A DNA stretch of 11,986 bases from Thiobacillus sp. (GTDB lineage: Bacteria; Pseudomonadota; Gammaproteobacteria; Burkholderiales; Thiobacillaceae), in contig JAABQU010000262.1 in the NCBI GenBank assembly GCA_011391285.1, positions 1-11,986 on the forward strand, given 5' to 3'. Below are positions 5,784 through 11,986 of the stretch, piece after piece. The notes under the pieces were generated by a model that saw only the letters and a program-made list of their open reading frames with translations, was not told the origin of the DNA and did not search any database. A program made the translations under genes and the position numbers. Every line of letters starts with the position of its first letter. Position 1 is the stretch's first letter.

Positions 5784-8700
5784 CACTTGGCCCCCTGTTG
5801 GGTTGCGGCGGGGGCTGCGCCTGCCGCCTGTGACTTGTTCCTGAACAGGCGCATGATCACCACGTAGAACAGCGGGATGAAGAAAAGGCCCAGCACGGTG
5901 CCGACGAGGGTGCCGCCGAGCACGCCGGTGCCGATCGCGTTCTGGCTGCCCGAGCCGGCGCCGGTGGCGATGGCGAGCGGTAGCACGCCGAGGCCGAAGG
6001 CCAGCGAAGTCATCAGGATCGGGCGAAGCCGCATGCGGACTGCTTCGAGCGTCGCGCTGATCAGGTCCTTGCCCTCCTGCTCCATCTGCGCCTTGGCGAA
6101 TTCGACGATCAGGATCGCGTTCTTCGACGACAGGCCGATGGTGGCGAGCAGGGCAACCTGGAAGTAGACGTCGTTCGACAGCCCGCGTCCGGTCGCAGCC
6201 AGAATCGCGCCAAGCACGCCGAGCGGCACCACCAGCATGACGGCGAACGGCACCGACCAGCTTTCGTACAGCGCCGCCAGACACAGGAACACCACCAGCA
6301 GCGACAGCGCGTAGAGGGCGGGCGCCTGTGACCCGCTGCGGCGCTCCTCGAACGAGGTGCCGGTCCATTCGTAGCCGATACCCGGCGGCAGCTTGGCGAT
6401 GATCTCCTCGACTGCCGCCATCGCGTCGCCCGATGACAGACCGGGTGCGGCCTGGCCTTGCAACTCGACCGACGACTGGCCGTTGAAGCGCTCAAGGCGC
6501 GGCGAGCCGTAGGCCCAGTGTGCGGTTGCGAATGCCGATAGCGGCACCATCTCGCCCTGCTTGTTGCGCACGTACCACTTGGCCAGATCTTCCGGTTTCA
6601 TGCGCGCATCGGCGTCGGCCTGCAGGTACACCTTCTTGATGCGGCCACGGTCGATGAAGTCGTTGACATAGGTGCCGCCCCAGGCGGTGGCGAGCGTACT
6701 GTTGATATCCGCCACTGAGACACCGAGCGCGCCGGCCTTGGCATGGTCGATGTCGAGTTGGTACTCGGCGACGTCGTCCTGGCCGTTGGGACGCACTGCC
6801 ACCAGGCGCTTGTCCTGCGCGGCGAGCCCGAGGAACTGGTTGCGCGCGCCGATCAGCGCATCGTGGCCGAGTCCGGCACGGTCCTGCAGCTGCACGTTGA
6901 AGCCGCTCGAGGTGCCGAGTTCGAGCACAGCGGGGGGCACGAAAGCGAACACCATCGCTTCGCGGATCTGCGAGAACGCCCCCATCGAGCGCCCGGCGAC
7001 CGATTTTACGTCCTGTCCGGGTTCATGGCGTTCGCCCCAGTCCTTCATGCCGACGAAGCCGAGGCCCATGTTCTGGCCGCTGCCGCCGAAGCTGAAGCCG
7101 GCCACGGTGAAGATCGACCTCACGCTGTCCTTCTCGTTTTCGAGGAAGTGGCGCTCGACCTTCTTCAGCACCTCGACCGTGCGCTCCTGGGTCGCGCCGG
7201 CAGGCAGCATGACCTGGGTGAACATGATGCCCTGATCCTCTTCCGGCAGAAAAGCCGTCGGCATGCGCAGGAACAACAGGGCCAGCACGCCGATGATCAC
7301 GGCGTAGATTGCCAGGAAGCGCAGGCTGCGCTGCAGCATCCTGCCCACCACTGACTCGTAGCGCTGGGTGTTGCGCGCGAACATGCGGTTGAACCAGCCG
7401 AAGAAGCCGGAAAACCAGCCCCCTTTGCCGTGCTCGTGGCCTTTCTCGACTGGCTTCAGCATGGTGGCGCACAGCGCCGGCGTGAACACGATTGCCACCA
7501 ACACCGACAGCGCCATGGCCGCGACGATGGTGATCGAAAACTGGCGGTAGATGACACCGGTGGAGCCGCCGAAGAACGCCATCGGCACGAACACCGCCGA
7601 CAGCACCAGGCCGATGCCGACCAGCGCGCCGGTAATCTGGCCCATTGATTTCTTGGTCGCTTCTTTCGGCGACAGGCCTTCCTCGCTCATGATGCGCTCG
7701 ACGTTTTCCACCACCACGATGGCGTCGTCGACCAGCAGGCCGATCGCGAGCACCAGACCGAACATGGTCAGCGTGTTGATCGAGAATCCGAACGCCGCCA
7801 TGGCGCCAAAGGTGCCGAGCAGAACCACCGGCACGGCGATGGTCGGGATGAGGGTGGCGCGGAAGTTCTGCAGGAACAGGTACATCACCAGGAACACCAG
7901 GATGACCGCCTCGATCAGCGTCTCCACCACGTTCATGATGGAAATCTTGACGAAAGGCGTGGTGTCATAGGGCACCACGACGTCGATGCCGGCAGGGAAG
8001 TAGGCTTTCATCTGCTCGAGCTTGGCGCGTACCGCTTCCGCCGTCTCCAGCGCGTTGGCGCCGGCGGCGAGCTTGACGCCGATGCCTGCGGCGGGCTGGC
8101 CGTTGAAGCGGCCGACGATGCCGTAGTTCTCGGCGCCGATCTCGACCCGCGCGACGTCCTTCAGGCGCACTTCGCCGCCCTGCGCCGAACTGCGCAACAG
8201 GATCCGCTCGAACTCCTCCACCGTCTGCAACCGGCTCTGCGCCGTGATCGATGCAGTGAAGCCCTGGCCCGACACCGCCGGCGTGCCGCCGAGCTGGCCT
8301 GCGGACACCTGGTTGTTCTGCGCCAGCACCGCAGCCTGCACATCGCTCGGCGTGAGCCTGAAGCTGTTCAGCTTGGCCGGGTCGAGCCAGATGCGCATGG
8401 CGTACTGCGCGCCGAAAACCTGTACTTCGCCAACGCCCGTCACGCGCGACAGCGGTTCCTGCACCGTCGAGTTGATGAAATCGGCGAGGTCGATCCGGCT
8501 CAGGCTGCCGTCCTTGGACACGAAGCCAATCACCATCAAGAAGTTGCGCGTCGATTTCACCACCTGCACGCCCTGCTGCTGCACTGCCAGCGGCAGCAGC
8601 GGCAGCGCGAGCTGCAGCTTGTTCTGTGTCTGCACCTGGGCAATGTCGGGGTCGGTGCCGGCGTCGAAGGTCAGCGTCACCGTGACTTTGCCGTAGGAGT

Positions 8701-8947
8701 CGGACGACGAACCCATGTAGAGCAGGTTGTCGAGGCCGGTCAGCTTCTGTTCGATGACCTGGGTAACGGAGTCCTCCACCGTCTTCGCCGATGCGCCGGG
8801 ATAGGTGGCGTTGATGGCGACGGTGGGCGGTGCGATGGCCGGATACTGCGACACCGGCAGCGCCAGGATCGACAGTCCACCCGCGAGCATGATGACAATG
8901 GCGATGACCCACGCGAAGATGGGGCGGTCAATGAAGAAGCGGGCCAT
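5783..8947 (-). CDS. RND multidrug efflux pump, inner-membrane permease (HAE1, AcrB/MexB-like)
   Basis: Proton-driven drug exporter of 1054 residues, collinear with AcrB (1049) and MexB. It begins [17 protein letters not shown], the canonical HAE1 N-terminus. The proton-relay aspartates are D407 and D408 in [16 protein letters not shown], and the partner lysine is K942 in [15 protein letters not shown]; all are intact. The [60 protein letters not shown] and [14 protein letters not shown] segments follow AcrB in order. It therefore has 12 TM helices, two large periplasmic porter/docking loops and a normal substrate path. Broad hydrophobic/amphiphilic substrates are expected; the exact spectrum cannot be read from sequence. 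The ribosome site GAGG overlaps the adaptor's TGA, 10 nt before ATG. No frameshift or missing key residue was seen. Confidence 0.97.
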   Translation of the reverse strand: MARFFIDRPIFAWVIAIVIMLAGGLSILALPVSQYPAIAPPTVAINATYPGASAKTVEDSVTQVIEQKLTGLDNLLYMGSSSDSYGKVTVTLTFDAGTDPDIAQVQTQNKLQLALPLLPLAVQQQGVQVVKSTRNFLMVIGFVSKDGSLSRIDLADFINSTVQEPLSRVTGVGEVQVFGAQYAMRIWLDPAKLNSFRLTPSDVQAAVLAQNNQVSAGQLGGTPAVSGQGFTASITAQSRLQTVEEFERILLRSSAQGGEVRLKDVARVEIGAENYGIVGRFNGQPAAGIGVKLAAGANALETAEAVRAKLEQMKAYFPAGIDVVVPYDTTPFVKISIMNVVETLIEAVILVFLVMYLFLQNFRATLIPTIAVPVVLLGTFGAMAAFGFSINTLTMFGLVLAIGLLVDDAIVVVENVERIMSEEGLSPKEATKKSMGQITGALVGIGLVLSAVFVPMAFFGGSTGVIYRQFSITIVAAMALSVLVAIVFTPALCATMLKPVEKGHEHGKGGWFSGFFGWFNRMFARNTQRYESVVGRMLQRSLRFLAIYAVIIGVLALLFLRMPTAFLPEEDQGIMFTQVMLPAGATQERTVEVLKKVERHFLENEKDSVRSIFTVAGFSFGGSGQNMGLGFVGMKDWGERHEPGQDVKSVAGRSMGAFSQIREAMVFAFVPPAVLELGTSSGFNVQLQDRAGLGHDALIGARNQFLGLAAQDKRLVAVRPNGQDDVAEYQLDIDHAKAGALGVSVADINSTLATAWGGTYVNDFIDRGRIKKVYLQADADARMKPEDLAKWYVRNKQGEMVPLSAFATAHWAYGSPRLERFNGQSSVELQGQAAPGLSSGDAMAAVEEIIAKLPPGIGYEWTGTSFEERRSGSQAPALYALSLLVVFLCLAALYESWSVPFAVMLVVPLGVLGAILAATGRGLSNDVYFQVALLATIGLSSKNAILIVEFAKAQMEQEGKDLISATLEAVRMRLRPILMTSLAFGLGVLPLAIATGAGSGSQNAIGTGVLGGTLVGTVLGLFFIPLFYVVIMRLFRNKSQAAGAAPAATQQGAK

Positions 8948-8958
8948 GGTCCGTTACC

Positions 8959-10152
8959 TCACTTGGCGGTGGCAGTTGCGGGAGTCGCGGCGGCAGGCGC
9001 TGAACCGGCCTCCTGCGCCTGCACCGGCGCACCCGGCTTCACCTTCTGCAGGCCTTCGACGATGACGCGGTCGCCGGCGGCGAGGCCCTCGGTCACCACC
9101 CATTTGTCGCCGATCGATTGCTCTGCCTTGACGGTGCGCGCCTCGACCTTGCTCTCGCTGTTCACCACCATCACCTGCGCTTCGCCGCGCGGCGTGCGGC
9201 TGACCGCCGCGTGCGGCACCAGCATGGCAGCGCGATTCACGCCCTGCGTCAGGCGTGCGCGAACATACATGCCGGGCAACAGATCACCCTTCGGATTGGG
9301 AAACACCGCGCGCAGCGTCACGCTACCGGTGGCCTGATCGACCGTCACTTCCGAGAACGCCAGCCGGCCTTCGGTACCGTACAGGCTGCCGTCTTCCAGC
9401 ACCAGTTGCACCGGCACCGTATTGCCTGCAGCGCGCTGCAATTTGCCTGATTCGAGATCGCGTTTCAGGCTCAACAACTTGGCGCTGGGTTGTGTCAAGT
9501 CGACATAGATCGGGTCGAGTTGCTGCACCGTGGCGAGCGCTGCTTCCTGGTTCGCGGTGACCAGCGCCCCCGCCGTCACAGTCGAGCGGCCGATGCGTCC
9601 TGCAATCGGCGAGGTGATACGGGTGAAGTCGAGATCGACGCGCGTCTTGTCGAGTGCTGCCTTCGCCGTGCCGACATCGGCCTGTGCCTGCTTCTGCGCG
9701 GCCTGTGCTTCTTCGTTGGTCTGCGCGCTCACTGCCTCGATCTTCACCAGATCGGCGTAGCGAACGGCCTTCTGCCGCGCAACGTCCAGATTGGCATCCG
9801 CCCGCGCCAGACTCGCGCGTGCACTGTCATAGGCCGCCTGATAGGTCGCCGGATCGATCCGGTACAGCACCTGGCCAGCCCTGACATCGCTGCCTTCCTT
9901 GAACATGCGCTCCTTGACGATGCCGCTCACCTGCGGCCGCAATTCAGCCACCAGATAAGGTGTGGTACGGCCAGGCAGTTCGGCGGTAATCGGTACTGGC
10001 TCAGGCTGCACCGTCATCACCGTAACGGCAGGCGCACCCGGCATGCCGCCAGCGGGCGCATTCTGTTGCTCGCCGCTGCAGGCGTTGAGCAACAGGGTGC
10101 TTGCCAATGCCAAACCTACGGGTAGGAATTGCAGGATGCGCGGGGTCTGCAT
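8959..10152 (-). CDS. RND efflux periplasmic adaptor lipoprotein (AcrA/MexA-like membrane fusion protein)
   Basis: First gene of the efflux operon, 397 residues; it bridges the inner-membrane pump and the outer-membrane channel. MQTPRILQF...LLLNAC is a lipoprotein signal with the lipidated cysteine at C25. The barrel-sandwich/lipoyl half-motifs are at 66-102 (ELRPQVSGIVKERMFKEG) and 172-200 (VDLDFTRITSPIAGRIGR). Between them lies an alpha-hairpin of about 103-170, whose tip reads RYADLVKIEAVS. This matches the R-x3-L-x6-S motif (R131, L135, S142) that contacts TolC-type channels. Beta-barrel and membrane-proximal domains follow (LLPGMYVRARL, then the GDRVIVEGLQKVKPG ending), with an Ala/Pro/Thr-rich tail. 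The frame is open to a GTG at 10215. ATG at 10152 is preferred because GAAAGG (10164-10159) sits 6 nt upstream and the signal peptide starts there. Confidence 0.95.
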   Translation of the reverse strand: MQTPRILQFLPVGLALASTLLLNACSGEQQNAPAGGMPGAPAVTVMTVQPEPVPITAELPGRTTPYLVAELRPQVSGIVKERMFKEGSDVRAGQVLYRIDPATYQAAYDSARASLARADANLDVARQKAVRYADLVKIEAVSAQTNEEAQAAQKQAQADVGTAKAALDKTRVDLDFTRITSPIAGRIGRSTVTAGALVTANQEAALATVQQLDPIYVDLTQPSAKLLSLKRDLESGKLQRAAGNTVPVQLVLEDGSLYGTEGRLAFSEVTVDQATGSVTLRAVFPNPKGDLLPGMYVRARLTQGVNRAAMLVPHAAVSRTPRGEAQVMVVNSESKVEARTVKAEQSIGDKWVVTEGLAAGDRVIVEGLQKVKPGAPVQAQEAGSAPAAATPATATAK

Positions 10153-10178
10153 GGATAGCCTTTCGTGAATGTGTGTCG

Positions 10179-10192
10179 CCTGCATTGGCAGG
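10179..10192 (-). other. Small stem-loop in the efflux-operon leader
   Basis: CCTGC (10179-10183) and GCAGG (10188-10192) form a perfect 5-bp stem around a 4-nt loop. It lies in the untranslated leader about 27 nt before the adaptor ATG and upstream of its Shine-Dalgarno. It may be incidental. Confidence 0.2.
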
Positions 10193-10218
10193 TGCCCTGA
10201 TGAAGGGGGGGGCACGGA

Positions 10219-10258
10219 ATAGATTGAACATTCAAACTAGAATGAATGTTCAATCTAT
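10219..10258. promoter_or_regulatory. Palindromic operator, probable TetR-family binding site
   Basis: A 40-bp near-perfect dyad. Arm ATAGATTGAACATTC (10219-10233) is the exact reverse complement of GAATGTTCAATCTAT (10244-10258). The 10-nt centre AAACTAGAAT adds further pairs, so only two position pairs break symmetry. Each arm also holds a smaller imperfect dyad, TGAACATTCA and TGAATGTTCA, which would suit two repressor dimers. It sits between the divergent efflux operon and the TetR gene and overlaps the likely promoters of both, as expected for a repressor that controls its neighbour and itself. The protein-site pairing is inferred from position. Confidence 0.8.
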
Positions 10259-10261
10259 ATT
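10231..10261 (+). promoter_or_regulatory. Candidate promoter of the TetR-family gene
   Basis: TATATT (10256-10261) is one mismatch from the -10 consensus and lies at the downstream edge of the operator. The best -35 partner is TTCAAA (10231-10236), at an over-long 19-nt spacing. Most of it is covered by the palindrome, which would give autorepression. Weak on box quality. Confidence 0.25.
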
Positions 10262-10280
10262 AGTATTCAAAAAAATGCAA
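10254..10280 (-). promoter_or_regulatory. Candidate promoter of the efflux operon
   Basis: On the minus strand TTGCAT (10280-10275) and TATAGA (10259-10254) resemble sigma-70 boxes, but the spacer is only 15 nt. The -10 lies inside the edge of the palindromic operator, so bound repressor would block it. This leaves a leader of roughly 90 nt before the adaptor ATG. Weak evidence; other nearby AT-rich hexamers are possible. Confidence 0.25.
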
Positions 10281-10331
10281 GATTCGAATTACCCTCTCGC
10301 ACTTCTGCGCCTCCCACTTTGGAGATCAAGC

Positions 10332-10949
10332 ATGCCCGCCACCCCCGACCAACCAACCGAAGCGTCGCGAGCCGATGTGCGACGCACGCAAATCCGCGCA
10401 GCCGCAGCGGACTGTTTCCGCCAGCACGGCTTTCACGGCACCAGCATTGCGCAGATATCGAAAGCAGCCGGCATGAGCACCGGCCACATCTATCACTACT
10501 TCGAAAACAAGGAGGCGATCATTGCCGATATCGTCGCCCAGGACCTGGAGCGACTGCTGACGCTGACCGCCGAACTGCGCGCAGCAAGCGACGTCAAGGC
10601 GGCCATGATCGAGCGCGCTGTCGAGGGGGTACAGGACAATCTCGACCCTGGCTCGGCTGCACTGCAACTGGAAATTGTCGCCGAAGCCGCGCGCAATCCG
10701 CATATCGCAGAGATCGTGCGCGCAGCCGACAAGCAGTGCCGAGACAGCCTCGCTGAAACCATTCGCACACAGCGGAAGGCCGCCGGCCATGAGGACAACG
10801 AAGCCACGCTCGCCGGTATGGTGGAAGCTATTTCGGCCATGTTCGATGGATTGCGTATTCGCGCCATCCGCAATCCCGATATTGACCGGGATGTCGTGGT
10901 AAAGCTGTTCCGGCGCATGATCAGTGATCTGCTCACGCAAACCGCATAG
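10332..10949 (+). CDS. TetR/AcrR-family transcriptional repressor
   Basis: DNA-binding regulator of 205 residues, divergent from the efflux operon. The N-terminal domain is typical: RRTQIRAAAADCFRQHGFHG, then a helix-turn-helix at about 38-57 (TSIAQISKAAGMSTGHIYHY) and FENKEAIIADIV. The rest (about 65-205) is an all-helical ligand-binding and dimer domain, including QLEIVAEAARNP and a late MISDLL helix; the ligand is not predictable. By family precedent (AcrR, MexL, NalC-type regulators) it should bind the 40-bp palindrome at 10219-10258 and release it when a pump substrate or metabolite binds. The start at 10332 is chosen because GGAG (10321-10324) lies 7 nt before it. An in-frame ATG at 10275 would add 19 residues that look non-homologous, and it lies within the probable promoter. 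Confidence 0.95.
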   Translation: MPATPDQPTEASRADVRRTQIRAAAADCFRQHGFHGTSIAQISKAAGMSTGHIYHYFENKEAIIADIVAQDLERLLTLTAELRAASDVKAAMIERAVEGVQDNLDPGSAALQLEIVAEAARNPHIAEIVRAADKQCRDSLAETIRTQRKAAGHEDNEATLAGMVEAISAMFDGLRIRAIRNPDIDRDVVVKLFRRMISDLLTQTA

Positions 10950-11268
10950 AAATAGCACCCGGGGCCTATCGTCAAGACAGGGGGCAGTTAAACGTGTTCT
11001 TACGCACGCGAGGGCCAGCCCGATGCGGATGACTTGAAACACCCGGCTGATCCGGGCGTGCTGCACAGTATTCTCATTGTCTTCGGCGGTGGATTCAGGC
11101 AAGACTGGAACGCCAGCCTTCGTGTCATTAAGCCCCCCTTAAGCAGAAGGGTATAAGCTGGCTATCGTTTTAATGAGTCGACTCCAAAAGCAAAGTGGAT
11201 CAACAGCCCATGCTTGCCAGATGCGTGACAAATAGCATTGCCGGCCTGTTCCCAAGGCGGGTCGAGGC
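10950..11268. other. 319-nt intergenic region between TetR gene and reductase
   Basis: No convincing complete gene, tRNA or repeat was seen. Contents noted: a small stem CCCGG/CCGGG (11042-11046, 11052-11056) without a U-run; a longer nested stem structure at 11112-11162; a -10-like TATAAG at 11152-11157; and a possible 20-codon leader ORF at 11210-11272. No clear terminator for the TetR gene could be identified. Confidence 0.5.
11112..11162 (+). other. Nested stem structure overlapping a -10-like box
   Basis: GCCAGC (11112-11117) pairs with GCTGGC (11157-11162) and can extend by two A-T pairs past one bulged C. Inside, CCCTT (11136-11140) pairs with AAGGG (11147-11151) around AAGCAG. TATAAG (11152-11157), one mismatch from the -10 consensus, lies between the inner hairpin and the outer right arm; the only upstream -35 candidate is a poor TTAAGC (11128-11133). 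It might be a promoter region with dyad symmetry for the downstream reductase, or chance. Confidence 0.22.
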
Positions 11269-11272
11269 ATGA
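11210..11272 (+). CDS. Possible 20-codon leader peptide (uORF)
   Basis: A short frame beginning ATG at 11210 and reading MLARCVTNSIAGLFPRRVEA. Its TGA stop (11270-11272) overlaps the ATG of the reductase gene as ATGA. Such an overlap is typical of translational coupling. It would explain why the reductase start has no well-spaced Shine-Dalgarno (GAGG at 11264-11267 is only 1 nt away). The uORF itself lacks a strong ribosome site, and no homologue is recognised, so it could be chance. Confidence 0.25.
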   Translation: MLARCVTNSIAGLFPRRVEA

Positions 11273-11986
11273 CCTCATTTTCCCTGTTGCTCTGGATCGT
11301 GCTGGGCATCGCATTGCAACTGGCGATCTATCTCGGCATCGTCTTCTGGCGCCATTGGCTGGATTACCTGGCCTTGCGCAGGAGTGGGGTAGCGTTGAAT
11401 ATGCCCGCCCCCGAAGCAATAGGCGTTGGCCCCAGGCAGGATTTCCGGACGTTCAGAATTGACCGCAAGGTCGTGGAGGATGCCGCGCACTCGGTCTGCT
11501 CGTTCTACCTTGTGCCCGAAGACGGGCAGCCGTTGCCCGCATTCCTGCCAGGACAATTTCTGACGTTTCGCCTCGACGCCCCTGCGTCGGCGGGAGACAG
11601 CGAGCAGATCATCCGCTGCTATTCGCTGTCGGATGCGCCTTGCCCTGATTACTACCGCATATCGATCAAGCGGGTGCCTGCCCCCCTGGGCAGCGATGTT
11701 CCGCCGGGGCGTTCATCGAACTACTTCCATGACCGGGTTACGGCCGGCAGTCTTTTGCAGGTACGTGCACCGTCTGGTCACTTTCATATCGACCGCGGCG
11801 ATACCCCGGTGGTGCTGGTCGCCGGCGGCATCGGCATCACGCCGATGCTGAGCATGCTGAACTGGTGCCTGTCCGAACAGCCGGGACGCGAGCTATGGCT
11901 GTTCTATGGGGTACGCGATGGCAGGGAATTGGTGATGAAGGCCCATCTCGAATCACTGGCAGCTGAACATCCGAATTTTCATCTGC
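11269..11986 (+). CDS. Membrane-anchored FAD/NAD(P)H oxidoreductase (ferredoxin reductase-type), 3' truncated by window
   Basis: 239 codons are visible with no stop; the gene runs past the right edge. An N-terminal hydrophobic helix at about 6-27 (LLLWIVLGIALQLAIYLGIVFW), followed by basic RHW and LRRSG, suggests a membrane anchor with the catalytic part in the cytoplasm. Next comes an FAD-binding FR-type domain (about 60-175) with PGQFLTFRL and the flavin motif RCYSLS (116-121; usual form RxYSxS). An NAD(P)-binding domain begins at VVLVAGGIGITPMLSML (GGIGITP 186-192) and continues through LWLFYGVRDGREL. The order resembles flavohaemoglobin C-termini and Hcr/Vanillate-demethylase-type reductases. 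A 2Fe-2S ferredoxin domain may follow outside the window. It transfers electrons from NAD(P)H to an unknown partner. ATG 11269 is the only standard start after the in-frame TAG at 11233. Confidence 0.88.
   Translation, partial: MTSFSLLLWIVLGIALQLAIYLGIVFWRHWLDYLALRRSGVALNMPAPEAIGVGPRQDFRTFRIDRKVVEDAAHSVCSFYLVPEDGQPLPAFLPGQFLTFRLDAPASAGDSEQIIRCYSLSDAPCPDYYRISIKRVPAPLGSDVPPGRSSNYFHDRVTAGSLLQVRAPSGHFHIDRGDTPVVLVAGGIGITPMLSMLNWCLSEQPGRELWLFYGVRDGRELVMKAHLESLAAEHPNFHL

Noticed and set aside
5784..6368. Long N-terminal extension of the outer-membrane factor frame into the pump gene
   Set aside because: The lipoprotein signal with its lipobox begins at 5783 and overlaps the pump stop as TGATG. The extension is Arg/Gly-rich shadow sequence opposite a conserved pump region.
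7965..8912. 315-codon minus-strand ORF in another frame of the pump gene
   Set aside because: Extremely Arg/Ala-rich frame-shifted reading of the AcrB-like porter domain.
10153..10215. Adaptor start at GTG 10215 or ATG 10185
   Set aside because: ATG 10152 has GAAAGG at ideal spacing and directly begins a lipoprotein signal; the extension reads PPPSSGHLP and would spoil it.

Overview
The window looks like a chromosomal segment from a GC-rich (roughly 60% by eye) Gram-negative bacterium, most likely a betaproteobacterium. Outer-membrane lipoproteins, a tripartite RND pump and ExbB/ExbD show the double membrane. The protein style and the gene order Sua5/YciO - M50 protease - trpS fit Betaproteobacteria (Thiobacillus/Nitrosomonadales-like lineages come to mind), but genus cannot be fixed from sequence alone. 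No mobile element, CRISPR array, rRNA or tRNA gene was seen.

Layout, left to right. (1) 1-2139, plus strand: the 3' end of a Sua5/YciO/YrdC-family gene, a site-2-protease-like M50 membrane peptidase, and trpS. The TrpRS carries four cysteines arranged like the [4Fe-4S] site of Thermotoga TrpRS. (2) 2140-2351: an intergenic stretch with a compact three-way-junction inverted-repeat structure and a competing alternative pairing. (3) 2352-4213, plus strand: exbB, exbD and a TonB-like third gene whose C-terminal domain is not a recognisable TonB domain. These three probably form a small proton-motive-force-transducing complex. (4) 4214-4385: a convergent intergenic region with stem-loops. (5) 10152-4386, minus strand: a complete RND multidrug efflux operon in the order adaptor - pump - outer-membrane factor. 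The genes are tightly packed (11-nt gap, then a TGATG stop/start overlap). (6) 10153-10331: a divergent control region with a near-perfect 40-bp palindrome. (7) 10332-10949, plus strand: a TetR/AcrR repressor, almost certainly controlling the efflux operon and itself. (8) 10950-11268: 319 nt without a clear gene, with a short possible leader ORF. (9) 11269 to the window edge, plus strand: a membrane-anchored FAD/NAD(P)H oxidoreductase, cut off at its 3' end.

Functionally the window is mostly housekeeping and envelope biology plus a standard regulated efflux module. I see no clear-cut new system. The points most worth following are the TonB-like protein with an unfamiliar C-terminus, the three-way-junction RNA candidate upstream of exbB, the Fe-S-type cysteine set in TrpRS, and the short leader ORF overlapping the reductase start.
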